Origin: an uncultured Prevotella sp.
GTDB lineage: Bacteria > Bacteroidota > Bacteroidia > Bacteroidales > Bacteroidaceae
Reading direction: 5' to 3'
DNA length: 64,000 nt
Assembly (NCBI GenBank): GCA_900319905.1
Contig: ONQB01000009.1
Location: 24,862 to 88,861, forward strand
Part shown: positions 54,974-63,416 of the stretch, one piece after another
Layout: each line of letters opens with the position of its first letter
Numbering within the stretch: the first letter of the stretch is position 1
Position numbers and translations under genes: made by a program
The notes under the pieces: model-generated
Seen by the model: the letters and a program-made list of their open reading frames with translations, nothing else
The model's database searches: none
Told to the model about the DNA's origin: nothing

Positions 54974-56563
54974 CTATCGTTTCCTTGCCTTCATAGTAAT
55001 GAGCGGCACCATCATTTCCTCCATCGAAATACCGCCATGCTGGAACGTGTCTTTATAGTATGAGACATAATAATTGTAGTTGTTGGGATAGGCGAAGAAG
55101 CTGTTGCCGGTCGCAAACACGTAGGTGGTGCTGACGTTAGGCGATGGCAGGAAGGCTTTGCGAGGCTCGTGAATGGTGAATACTTCCTTGGAGTTGTAAT
55201 TGAGGTTCTTGCCTAGCTTATAGCGCAGATTGGTATTGGTGTTGCGGTCGCCAATGATCTTGATGGGCCGTGAACAGCGTATGGAACCATGATCGGTTGT
55301 GAGGATGATGGTGTAGTCGCTATTGGCCAGTCGCTTGAACAATTCAGCCATGACGGAGTGGCGGAACCAGCTGAGCGTGATGCTGCGGTAGGCACTCTCG
55401 TTGTTGGCCAACTCGCGAACCATCTTCGATTCTGTGCGAGCATGAGAGAGCATGTCGATGAAGTTGACAACGACGACGTTGAGATCGTTGTCTTTCAAAC
55501 TGTTGTATTGTTGCAGCAGGCGCTCAGCTCCCACGGAGTCGTTCACCTTATTGTAACTGAACCGGTCGTGACGACGGAACCGGTCAATCTGCGTCTTGAT
55601 GAGTGGGGCTTCGTTGAGGTTCTTTCCTTCCTCTTCGTCCTCGTCCACCCACAGGTCAGGAAACATCTGCGCAATCTTGTCGGGCATCAGTCCACTGAAG
55701 ATGGCATTGCGTGCATATTGCGTGGCTGTTGGCAGTATGGTCAGGTACATGTCTTCGTCGATATCGAACTGGTCGCCAATCTCTCGTGCCAGTACACGCC
55801 ATTGATCCCAACGGAAGTTGTCAATGACGATCATAAAGACTTTCTCTCCTGCATTGATGCGTGGGAAGATGCGTTCTTTGAAGATGTCAGGGCTCATTAT
55901 CGGCTTGGGCTCGTCTCCCGCGCTTACCTTACCTTGGTTGCCTGGAATGCGGTAAGCCTGCATCCATTCAAGGTAGTTGTTCTTGATGTATTTGGCAAAG
56001 CTGTTGTCAGCCTCTTCCTTCTGCATCTGCAGCATGTCAGTCATGCCTGTATCTGCATCGCTGAGTTCCAGCTCCCAATGCACAAGTCGCTTATATACTT
56101 CCGTCCAGTCTTTCCACGTCCGGCAGGCATCAATACGCATGGCTAATTGCTGATACTCCTGCTGGTAGCCTGACTGTGTCACCTCGGTGACGATTTCCTG
56201 TCGGTGTATGTTCTTTTTCAGTGTAAGCAGTATCTGGTTAGGATTGACGGGCTTGATGAGGTAGTCGGCGATCTTCGAGCCAATGGCCTGATCCATGATG
56301 TCTTCCTCCTCGCTCTTTGTTACCATCACCACGGGTGTTTGCGGTTGCAGCTCTTTCACTTTCTGCAACGTCTCAAGGCCAGTGAGACCAGGCATCATCT
56401 CGTCGAGCATGATGAGGTCGAAGGTCTGTTTGCGGCATTCTTCGATAGCGTCGGCGCCGTTAGTGACGGTTGTTACCTCATAGCCTTTCTTAGTCAGGAA
56501 GATAATGTGAGCCTTGAGCAAGTCTATCTCATCGTCGGCCCATAGTATATGTCCGTTGTTCAT
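54974..56563 (-). CDS. porX: Type IX secretion response regulator PorX (receiver + PglZ-type domain)
   Basis: 529 residues. An N-terminal receiver domain (residues 5-120) has the acidic pocket ADDEID, phospho-acceptor Asp in LIMLDEMMPG and the Lys of YLIKPVNP. A linker of helices follows, then an alkaline-phosphatase-like PglZ domain (residues about 240-529) with FMIVIDNFRWDQW (nucleophile region), TILTTDHGSIR (near residue 430) and VNFIDMLSHART. PorX links the PorY kinase to type IX secretion and binds the extracytoplasmic sigma factor SigP in Porphyromonas. It starts one base after the sprE stop codon. Confidence 0.94.
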   Translation of the reverse strand: MNNGHILWADDEIDLLKAHIIFLTKKGYEVTTVTNGADAIEECRKQTFDLIMLDEMMPGLTGLETLQKVKELQPQTPVVMVTKSEEEDIMDQAIGSKIADYLIKPVNPNQILLTLKKNIHRQEIVTEVTQSGYQQEYQQLAMRIDACRTWKDWTEVYKRLVHWELELSDADTGMTDMLQMQKEEADNSFAKYIKNNYLEWMQAYRIPGNQGKVSAGDEPKPIMSPDIFKERIFPRINAGEKVFMIVIDNFRWDQWRVLAREIGDQFDIDEDMYLTILPTATQYARNAIFSGLMPDKIAQMFPDLWVDEDEEEGKNLNEAPLIKTQIDRFRRHDRFSYNKVNDSVGAERLLQQYNSLKDNDLNVVVVNFIDMLSHARTESKMVRELANNESAYRSITLSWFRHSVMAELFKRLANSDYTIILTTDHGSIRCSRPIKIIGDRNTNTNLRYKLGKNLNYNSKEVFTIHEPRKAFLPSPNVSTTYVFATGNSFFAYPNNYNYYVSYYKDTFQHGGISMEEMMVPLITMKARKR

Positions 56564-56564
56564 A

Positions 56565-59500
56565 TTAAAATCCTTCTAAATCGTAATATTCGTCTTCGAG
56601 GTCGAAGTGCTGTTGCAGTTCTTTCTTCTCGTTGTTGTCCTTGTTCTTCTCTGTTTTGTTCTGCTCCGTCGTCGACTTGTTGGTCGTCTTCTGCTTTGTA
56701 TCGACAGAAGGCTTTTTGTCGGTCTTCTTTGGTTGAGCTCTTTTCTGCTCAGCGGCAGGTGGCGGGGTGGGTTGTTCGTTATCGTCAATAATGAAGGTAG
56801 TTCCCGATGCGTCTTGTTCGGTATCCTTAGTGGCGTTCTCGTTGGCATCGGTCTCCTTACTTTCGCTTTCTGTCATCTTGACTTCTTGAGGCTCGTTCTC
56901 TTTCGTGACTCTTTCCGTCGGTTGGGTCTGCGTTGACTTGATGACAGGCTTGGCAGAACCCGTCTGAGAGTTTGTTTCGGGCGTCGGGGCAGCCGTCGGC
57001 TCGTCATCCCCCACAAACGTATTGTTGAGGAAGTTGTCAATGTCGGTCTCAGTTGGTGTAACGGTCGTGCCAGATGCATCAGGGATAGTGGTCGTGCCGT
57101 TTGAGTCAGGCGCGTTGGTTTCAGCCTCTGTCGGGATAGTGGTCGTGCCGTTGGCGGGCTGGTTGGTTCCAGTCTCCGTCGGGATGATGGTCGTGCCGTT
57201 GGTGGGCTGGTTGGTTCCAGTCTCCGTTGGGATGATGGTCGTGCCCTGATTAGCCGGTGCGGTATTGGCAGGAGTCTCGGTTTCGATGGTCGTACCTTGT
57301 GGTGCAATCGTAGTGCCTTCGTCCGGCGTTATTTCCTCGTCACCGGTGTGCTTCGGGGCTTCGGGCTCCGGTTCGCTGACCACTTCTGCCGGTTCTGTGA
57401 GCAGATAGAAGGTTGAGATCTTGAGTGGAGCAAAGTGCTTGTCGTAGAACTTGCTGTAGTCGTCGTAGCTATAGGTTGTGCCCAATAGCGGCAAGTTCTC
57501 GCTGCTGATGATGATGGGCCGCGCCTTTCCGATGAGTCTCACCAGTTGGGGCTGCGACAGCAGTTGACGTGCATATTGCAGCACCTCGTCGAAGTTGCGG
57601 AATCCCGTCACCTGCATGCGGTGCAGTCCTTCGGCATCCTCAATATTGATGTCGAAGTTGCGCACAAGATAGCTTGTGAAGTTGTAGCGGGCGAGTTGAT
57701 ACAATAATTTGTTCTCATTGACCGAGTCTGGCTTGTAGGCCAGCATGAAGAGGAATGGCGTATTACGCTCATTGCTGAACGCCTTGCTCTTGTTGGCCTC
57801 ATCGCCACTCTGCACTTCAGTCCGTCGTGACCATACCTCGCCGATGTCGAACTTTCCACCGTGCAGCTTGCGTCCGGCTTTCACGCCATTGATGATCATT
57901 CCTGCCATCGTGGCCAGTTCGCTGGTGGCGTAGTGAGTTACGAGTGTGTCAAGATCGGCCATGCAGCCTTCGCTGTCGCCGTCGTTGAGTTTGCTTAAGG
58001 CACCGATGAAGATAAACTTATCACGGTTGGCTCCGAGTGGGAAGTGCTCCTTCGACAATTGCGTGTTGGCCTTTACCTCCTGATAACGGTCGGCTTTGAA
58101 GGCATCGTAGGTGGCTGCATAGAGTGAGTCCTCGAGGTGGACGCCTTCTCGTGCATTGCGTACGAAGTTGGGGTCAGTGAGCAGCGTGGTCCACTGACTT
58201 TGCGGATAACGTGTCTTCAGACTGTCGAGATATTGGCGTGCCATAGCCGTCTCTCCCTTGCGCGAGTAGAGCAGGAAGAGATGATAGTAGGCGTTGTCCA
58301 TGTGCTCATAGGTAGGGTAGTGGTCGACGAGTCTTCGCAGTGCCTTCTCACTGAGCGGAAGGTTGTCGAGCTTGTCCTTGAAAATGACGCCACTGTTGTA
58401 GAGACCATCCATGATAATCACGTTGCTGGCCTCTTTGGCATCTTCGCTGAATGGGATGTCCTTAAGGTAGTATGCGCGCTGATGCGGGTCGTTTTCGGCC
58501 TTCTCGCTTTCTTTTTCTTTAGCCTCCTCGGCTTCCTGCGCCTTCATCAAAGAGTCGCGTTGCTCGTCGGTCAACTCTGCTTCATCGGTGGCGGCACTGG
58601 CCACTACCGTCTTGTTGTTGCGTTGCCAGTTGTCGGCGTTCTCACGTTTACCCCACAGCTTTTGGAACTGTTGCTTGCCCTGTGTGACAGCCAGCTGGTT
58701 GTAGAAGTACCAGCCCTTGGACTGCTGGTTGATTGTCGGCATGGGCTGCTTGGTTTTGTTGGACGACTTGTTAGACGTGTTCTGACCGAACTCGCTCTGT
58801 CCTGCCTGTTGTGCCTGTGAGGCAGCCAGCTCGTCTTTTTGCCGTTGTTCTTCTTTCTCTTTCTTCTTCAGCGCTGCAATCACGCGGTCGATGGCCTCGT
58901 TGCGCTTGGCCTCGTCCATGGTGGCCAGCTCCTGCAGTGAGTCTTGCAGATGGATGGCATCGGTGTAAGGCACAAGTTCGTCGAGCACCTTTGAGCGATT
59001 GGACAATTGCTCATAGTCAGGGCGCTCCTTGTCGAGCAATCCGATGGCTTCTCCGTAGCATCTTTGGGCGTCGCTGAACTTCTCTGTGTCCCAATAAAGG
59101 TCACCGAGCTTGAGCAGTAACACACCTTTCTCTATTCCGTTGCGTGTTGACTTCTTGTTTCCCTGCTCATAGTTTGCGATGGCCCGCAACGTGTCTTTCT
59201 GTGCCAGGTAGATGTTGCCGATGGCATAGTACACTTGGTCAAGGTAGTCCTTATTGTTGTCGGAACGCGCCATGCGCTTGAGCTTGCCAATCATCTTTCC
59301 CGACTGTCCCTGTGCCAGTACCTCGGTTTGGGCAATACGTGCATTGAAAGCAAGTTCGTAGGGTGGGTTGAGTCTTATGGTGTGTCTAAAGGCCTGATAA
59401 GCCTCTTTGTTGCGGCCGATAGCTTTGCAGATCTGCCCCATGAGAAACCATTCGCGTGCTTTTTGCTTGCGTCTCATCTCATGCTTGATGACTTTGCGCA

Positions 59501-60203
59501 GATAGGGTATGGCACTGTCGTAGGCCGCTGTGTGTATGTAATAGTCAGCCATGGTGTAGTCCCATTCCTTCAGTGCGCGCCATGGAATGGAATCGTGCCG
59601 CATGTTGCGTATTACGTCTTCGGCGTCGTAGAGGAAGCCGTCTTCAATATAGCATTTGGCGAGCCATGCACGAGCCCGGGCATAGATGGCAGGCTGTGTC
59701 TCGTAGAGTCGGCTCATGTAGGCAAAGGTGGAAGCGGCAGCATCGAAGTCGCCTTCATGAAACTGCGAGCGTCCCATGAGCATCCATGCTTTCCACAAGA
59801 AAGGATTGTATTCGCGGCGGTTGAGCCATTCGATGTCGCGTTGTGTTTTGCGTCTCGATTTGTTCCATTCGGGCCGCCGTTTGATGCTATGCAGCTTGAT
59901 GGCCTTCTGTGCTTTGAGGATGGCCCTATCGAAGTTGCTCTTTCCCAACTCGACACTCGACTTGTTGCCGACGGTGTAGAGTGGAATCATCTCAGTGAAG
60001 TTGTCCTTGTTGCCGGTTTCTTTTTCCAGTGACCCGTCTATATAAGCTTGTGAGCCATTGAAGTAGGTGTTGTAACGGGCATTGAAGGCCTGCCACCACC
60101 GCGAGCGTGCTGTGTTTTTAGCGGTGGAGCAACCTGCTGCCACTGCGATAATCAGCATGGAGGCAAGCAAGTGAAGATATGGCTTTAATGTCTTATTATT
60201 CAA
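56565..60203 (-). CDS. sprE: Type IX secretion TPR lipoprotein SprE/PorW
   Basis: 1212 residues with lipobox AVAAGC (Cys25). Residues about 35-430 and 640-860 hold TPR-type helical repeats (FNARYNTYFNGSQAYIDGSL; YNPFLWKAWMLMGRSQFHEGDFDAAASTFAYMSRLYE). Charged linkers with KKKEKEEQRQKDELAASQAQQ separate them. The C-terminal quarter is disordered: a Thr/Pro/Glu/Asn region with 16-residue repeats of the type GTTIIPTETGTNQP, then Lys/Thr/Glu-rich sequence. PorW is an outer-membrane lipoprotein that joins the PorKLMN motor ring to the Sov translocon. It is directly upstream of porX. Confidence 0.9.
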   Translation of the reverse strand: MNNKTLKPYLHLLASMLIIAVAAGCSTAKNTARSRWWQAFNARYNTYFNGSQAYIDGSLEKETGNKDNFTEMIPLYTVGNKSSVELGKSNFDRAILKAQKAIKLHSIKRRPEWNKSRRKTQRDIEWLNRREYNPFLWKAWMLMGRSQFHEGDFDAAASTFAYMSRLYETQPAIYARARAWLAKCYIEDGFLYDAEDVIRNMRHDSIPWRALKEWDYTMADYYIHTAAYDSAIPYLRKVIKHEMRRKQKAREWFLMGQICKAIGRNKEAYQAFRHTIRLNPPYELAFNARIAQTEVLAQGQSGKMIGKLKRMARSDNNKDYLDQVYYAIGNIYLAQKDTLRAIANYEQGNKKSTRNGIEKGVLLLKLGDLYWDTEKFSDAQRCYGEAIGLLDKERPDYEQLSNRSKVLDELVPYTDAIHLQDSLQELATMDEAKRNEAIDRVIAALKKKEKEEQRQKDELAASQAQQAGQSEFGQNTSNKSSNKTKQPMPTINQQSKGWYFYNQLAVTQGKQQFQKLWGKRENADNWQRNNKTVVASAATDEAELTDEQRDSLMKAQEAEEAKEKESEKAENDPHQRAYYLKDIPFSEDAKEASNVIIMDGLYNSGVIFKDKLDNLPLSEKALRRLVDHYPTYEHMDNAYYHLFLLYSRKGETAMARQYLDSLKTRYPQSQWTTLLTDPNFVRNAREGVHLEDSLYAATYDAFKADRYQEVKANTQLSKEHFPLGANRDKFIFIGALSKLNDGDSEGCMADLDTLVTHYATSELATMAGMIINGVKAGRKLHGGKFDIGEVWSRRTEVQSGDEANKSKAFSNERNTPFLFMLAYKPDSVNENKLLYQLARYNFTSYLVRNFDINIEDAEGLHRMQVTGFRNFDEVLQYARQLLSQPQLVRLIGKARPIIISSENLPLLGTTYSYDDYSKFYDKHFAPLKISTFYLLTEPAEVVSEPEPEAPKHTGDEEITPDEGTTIAPQGTTIETETPANTAPANQGTTIIPTETGTNQPTNGTTIIPTETGTNQPANGTTTIPTEAETNAPDSNGTTTIPDASGTTVTPTETDIDNFLNNTFVGDDEPTAAPTPETNSQTGSAKPVIKSTQTQPTERVTKENEPQEVKMTESESKETDANENATKDTEQDASGTTFIIDDNEQPTPPPAAEQKRAQPKKTDKKPSVDTKQKTTNKSTTEQNKTEKNKDNNEKKELQQHFDLEDEYYDLEGF
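57128..57247. repeat. 48-bp in-frame tandem repeat in sprE
   Basis: The coding sequence repeats with a 48-bp (16-codon) period, nearly identical between copies around GGCTGGTTGGTTCCAGTCTC at 57158 and 57206. More diverged copies lie to the left. The repeated peptide is Thr/Pro-rich and likely unstructured. Confidence 0.85.
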
Positions 60204-60324
60204 TGATTATATAACTCGGCTGCTATGCTTTTTATTGCTTCTTAGTTTAATTTTGTGTGATATGTATAACTACAATGCGCAACGATATGTAACAATTTCT
60301 TTGTCACGTGCGGTCGTTACATGG

Positions 60325-60711
60325 TCAGGCTTCTGCCAGCATGGCGAATTCATCCTTGAGACTGTCGGGCATGTTGATGCCACGCAGGATGAGGCTTCGC
60401 CCCCAGGGCTTCACCTCGTTAGGCTGCAAGGTCTCGAGTACGTCGGCAAACTGCTGAGTCTCTTCTTCGGTATAGCTGTCAGAGGGCCGTCCTCGGAAGG
60501 TGTCCAGCTCCTCGTCGTCGAAATATTCGATGGGTTCGGTAGCTGCCTTCATTGTACATTCTTGTTCGCACATGGCATTGCTGCCACTGCAAGATGTGCA
60601 GTCGCCCTGTGCCTTAATTATCTCCTGCCTGTCACCACGCCGGTAGGAGATATAGCCAATGAGTGCACTGATCAAACCTAAGGCCACAAGTGATAGGAGG
60701 AGATAGAGCAT
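60325..60711 (-). CDS. Small Cys-containing membrane protein, unknown function
   Basis: 128 residues. An N-terminal membrane helix (YLLLSLVALGLISALIGYISY) is followed by a Cys cluster (DCTSCSGSNAMCEQECTMKAA: four Cys in CxxC-x7-C-x3-C spacing) and an acidic soluble tail with a conserved-looking end (EVKPWGRSLILRGINMPDSLKDEFAML). The Cys spacing could bind zinc or an Fe-S cluster, but this is inference. It starts 6 bp downstream of aroA and is probably co-transcribed. Confidence 0.75.
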   Translation of the reverse strand: MLYLLLSLVALGLISALIGYISYRRGDRQEIIKAQGDCTSCSGSNAMCEQECTMKAATEPIEYFDDEELDTFRGRPSDSYTEEETQQFADVLETLQPNEVKPWGRSLILRGINMPDSLKDEFAMLAEA

Positions 60712-60717
60712 GCTTCC

Positions 60718-61965
60718 TTATTCGTTGATGTTAAACCATGCGGTCTTCAGGTCGTTCCAGAATCCAGGGTATGACTTTGATACCACTTGCGGGTTGCGGA
60801 TGTGAAGGTGTGGGAACTTGATGGCAAAAGGCGCGAAGGCCATGGCCATACGATGATCGTCGTAGGTGTCGATGGCTTCGAACGAAGGTTCGCACTTGGC
60901 ACCGCTCCAAGTCAGCTTGTCGTCACCCTCTATATCAATAATGTATCCCAATTTGAGCAACTCTTTCCGAAGTGCCTCCAGTCTGTCTGTCTCTTTGATG
61001 CGCAGGCTGTTCAGACCGGTGAACGTGAAGGGGACGTTGAGCGCACAGCAGGTGCACACGATGGTCTGCGCCAGGTCGGGGCAGTTGATAAAGTCGTAAG
61101 TGAGGTTGTCGACGTGGTCGGCATGGCGTGACAGCTTCACCACCGTAGGCTGGTTGGAGTGTGGCTCGCTGAATTGTGTGCGCACGCCGAGCAGTGAGTA
61201 GATATAGCGCACGACGGAGTCGCCCTGCCGCGATCCGTTCATCAGTCCGTCAAGCGTGACGCGCACCTCATTCTCCGGGTAAAGAGCGGCCATTTCGTAC
61301 CAGTAGCTGGCTGCGCTCCAGTCGTTCTCTATGAGATAAGGCCGGTCGACATAAGGCTTTGGCTTTACCTCAATGGTATCGGTGCCTGTCCAGTCGACGT
61401 CGGCTCCGTAGCTTTTCATCACCCACAGCGTGAGGTCGATGTAAGGCCGAGACACAATTTCTCCCGTGAGATGCAATGTCAGTCCGAGGTGCATCATGGG
61501 ACCGATTAGCAGCAAAGCCGAGATGAACTGCGAACTGATGTTGCCTGGTATCTCCAGTTTGCCGCCAGGTAGTTTTTTGCCACAGATGTGCAGTGGTGGG
61601 TATCCTTGCTCACCGGAGTAGCTGATGTCGGCACCGAGCATTCTAAGGGCATCAACCAGCAAGCCGATAGGGCGGTGCCTCATACGTTCTGTACCGGTGA
61701 TGGTATGCTCGCCAGGCGTCACGGAAAGGTAGGCGGTCATGAAGCGCATGGCGGTGCCGGCAGCCTGGATGTCAATGACGGGCGGCATTGTTTTCAAAGC
61801 AGCTTTCACCACGCGGGTGTCGTCGCAGTCCGACAGGTTGTCGGGCATGATCTCTCCGCCGCTCAGAGCGTGGATGATTAGTGCTCTGTTGCTGATGCTT
61901 TTCGAGGCTGGCAATGTGATGTCGGCATCGAGGTTATGGGGCGCTGTAATATCGTAAATGGTCAT
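60718..61965 (-). CDS. aroA: 3-phosphoshikimate 1-carboxyvinyltransferase (EPSP synthase)
   Basis: 415 residues. SKSISNRALIIHAL (residues about 21-34) and AAGTAMRFMTAYLSV (about 65-79) are the two substrate-binding motifs, and LRIKETDRLEALRKEL with YDDHRMAMAFAPFA complete the site near the C terminus. It joins PEP to shikimate-3-phosphate in aromatic amino acid synthesis. The second motif has Ala for Asn in the usual NAGTA. It begins 20 bp downstream of the metalloprotease gene. Confidence 0.95.
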   Translation of the reverse strand: MTIYDITAPHNLDADITLPASKSISNRALIIHALSGGEIMPDNLSDCDDTRVVKAALKTMPPVIDIQAAGTAMRFMTAYLSVTPGEHTITGTERMRHRPIGLLVDALRMLGADISYSGEQGYPPLHICGKKLPGGKLEIPGNISSQFISALLLIGPMMHLGLTLHLTGEIVSRPYIDLTLWVMKSYGADVDWTGTDTIEVKPKPYVDRPYLIENDWSAASYWYEMAALYPENEVRVTLDGLMNGSRQGDSVVRYIYSLLGVRTQFSEPHSNQPTVVKLSRHADHVDNLTYDFINCPDLAQTIVCTCCALNVPFTFTGLNSLRIKETDRLEALRKELLKLGYIIDIEGDDKLTWSGAKCEPSFEAIDTYDDHRMAMAFAPFAIKFPHLHIRNPQVVSKSYPGFWNDLKTAWFNINE

Positions 61966-61985
61966 ATTTAAGAGAGAAAATTTTC

Positions 61986-63137
61986 TTATTGAATAATGGT
62001 GATGGGCAGATGGACCACGCCTTCGGGTGCTGATGCTCGTGTCGTGGAGGTGCTGTTGCTGAGCTTCGGTCCGGGAATGAGTGGACTGTAGTTGAGCACG
62101 GTGCGCATGCGTTCTTTCTGCTGACTTGTAATCTTATAGCCTAACGAGAAGTAGTAGTCCATGATGTTGTTGGAGGTGAATGTGACGCCGTCGCATGACT
62201 GTCGTCTGGTGGCTTCCGTGGCTGTTGTCTTACTGCCCAACGATTGCAGATACGTCAAGTATTCGTAGCGGTTGTACGACTGCGTATCTGTGCAGTAGTC
62301 AGTGTCAGCACAGGAGTCCACTGGCTGTACGCTGGTAGTATCGCTGGCACTGGTCGAGGACAGTTCGGTGAAGTCGTGGAAGAGACCGAGATAGTGGCCC
62401 AGTTCATGGGCAATCGTCACCACTATGTCGTTGCTCAGAATGTAAGATGCCTGGTGATTGGCGTTGGTGTAGCGGTCGCTCTGATAGTAGCCTCCAGTGG
62501 GCATCTGGCCTGCATACAGGCTGTTGATCGAAGAGCAGTAGGCATAGCCGAGGTTCTTTTTCGTCAGATTCTCGTTTTTTATGGTCTGCAGTCCCTCCAC
62601 CTGATGGCTGCTTCCCTCTACAGAATAGGGCATGTGGGAGATGCCGAGCACAATTTCCTTGTCGCTCGTTGATTTAAAGTTATACATCATGATGTTGATG
62701 TAGTTGTTGGGCTCCCAAATGTACTTGACGTTGGCTCTGGTGTTATCTGTCATGAATGCATAGGGGTCAATAGGGTATTCTCCCGTATAGTTGACATATT
62801 CCACGCCTGGGTAGCGCAGCGTGTTGCCGCTCTCGTCTTTGGTGGCCATCACGAACTTCACGTTCATGTTCTCACTGTCTCCGAAGTAGCTGCCTTCGTA
62901 GATCTGGTTGACGTAGCTCAGTATGTTGGACAGTCGCTGGTAGGGAATGTATTGTGATGCGTCGTTTGCATCGTTGTACAGTACATGAAAGATGACCGGC
63001 AGCTCATAGACGTAGTCGCTGTCGATGCTTGTCACCACATCGCGTACTTTGGAGGTGCTGCCTATAGTGTCGTCGTAGGTGTTGCAGCCGGTCATCAGGA
63101 CCAGCAAGGCCGACAAAGAGAGAAGTGCCTTTTTCAT
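61986..63137 (-). CDS. Zinc metalloprotease lipoprotein (M43-like)
   Basis: 383 residues with lipobox LMTGC (Cys18). The zinc site VTIAHELGHYLGLFHDF (His-Glu-x2-His-x2-Gly-x2-His, near residue 245) and the downstream Met-turn NNIMDYYF mark the metzincin clan; the spacing agrees with pappalysin-like M43 proteases found as lipoproteins in Bacteroidetes. PVIFHVLYND near residue 48 is the typical first strand. The substrate is unknown; surface protein or host glycoprotein cleavage is possible. A TAAATTTG box lies upstream. Confidence 0.9.
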   Translation of the reverse strand: MKKALLSLSALLVLMTGCNTYDDTIGSTSKVRDVVTSIDSDYVYELPVIFHVLYNDANDASQYIPYQRLSNILSYVNQIYEGSYFGDSENMNVKFVMATKDESGNTLRYPGVEYVNYTGEYPIDPYAFMTDNTRANVKYIWEPNNYINIMMYNFKSTSDKEIVLGISHMPYSVEGSSHQVEGLQTIKNENLTKKNLGYAYCSSINSLYAGQMPTGGYYQSDRYTNANHQASYILSNDIVVTIAHELGHYLGLFHDFTELSSTSASDTTSVQPVDSCADTDYCTDTQSYNRYEYLTYLQSLGSKTTATEATRRQSCDGVTFTSNNIMDYYFSLGYKITSQQKERMRTVLNYSPLIPGPKLSNSTSTTRASAPEGVVHLPITIIQ

Positions 63138-63164
63138 GTTGAATGCCCTTTATGAAGTCAACTG

Positions 63165-63172
63165 CAAATTTA
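63165..63172 (-). promoter_or_regulatory. Bacteroidetes -7 element for the metalloprotease gene (TAAATTTG)
   Basis: The minus-strand TAAATTTG is 27 bp before the ATG and matches TAnnTTTG. Confidence 0.5.
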
Positions 63173-63253
63173 CTAATTTTACGCTACAAGCTACAATGAA
63201 GGCCTTATTATATTGTTTAATTATAGCAAACGAAATAAAAAGTGGTAATAAAA

Positions 63254-63285
63254 TTTGGTGGTTTCAATTATTCGTCGTACCTTTG
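63254..63285 (+). promoter_or_regulatory. Bacteroidetes-type promoter of tRNA-Pro
   Basis: TTTG (63254-63257), a 20-bp spacer and TACCTTTG (63278-63285) fit the consensus and end 17 bp before the mature tRNA. Confidence 0.8.
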
Positions 63286-63302
63286 CAGTCGCATTTAAGG
63301 AA

Positions 63303-63375
63303 CGGGATTTAGCGCAGTTGGTAGCGCACACGTCTGGGGGGCGCGAGGTCGCTGGTTCGAGTCCAGTAATCCCGA
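63303..63375 (+). tRNA. tRNA-Pro (anticodon GGG)
   Basis: The cloverleaf is complete: acceptor CGGGATT/AATCCCG, D stem GCGC/GCGC, T arm GCTGG-TTCGAGT-CCAGT pairing four or five positions, and discriminator A. The anticodon loop CTGGGGG gives anticodon GGG at 63336-63338, which reads proline CCC/CCU. The anticodon stem CACGT/GCGCG has one A-C mismatch at the second pair and a T-G pair at its base. The 3' CCA is not encoded. Confidence 0.95.
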
Positions 63376-63389
63376 CTTTAAGCAAGATA

Positions 63390-63416
63390 AGCGGTTGGTT
63401 TCCAACCGCTTTTTTT
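63390..63416 (+). terminator. Rho-independent terminator of tRNA-Pro
   Basis: AGCGGTTGG and CCAACCGCT form a perfect 9-bp stem with a TTT loop, followed by six T residues. It begins 15 bp after the tRNA. Confidence 0.93.
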
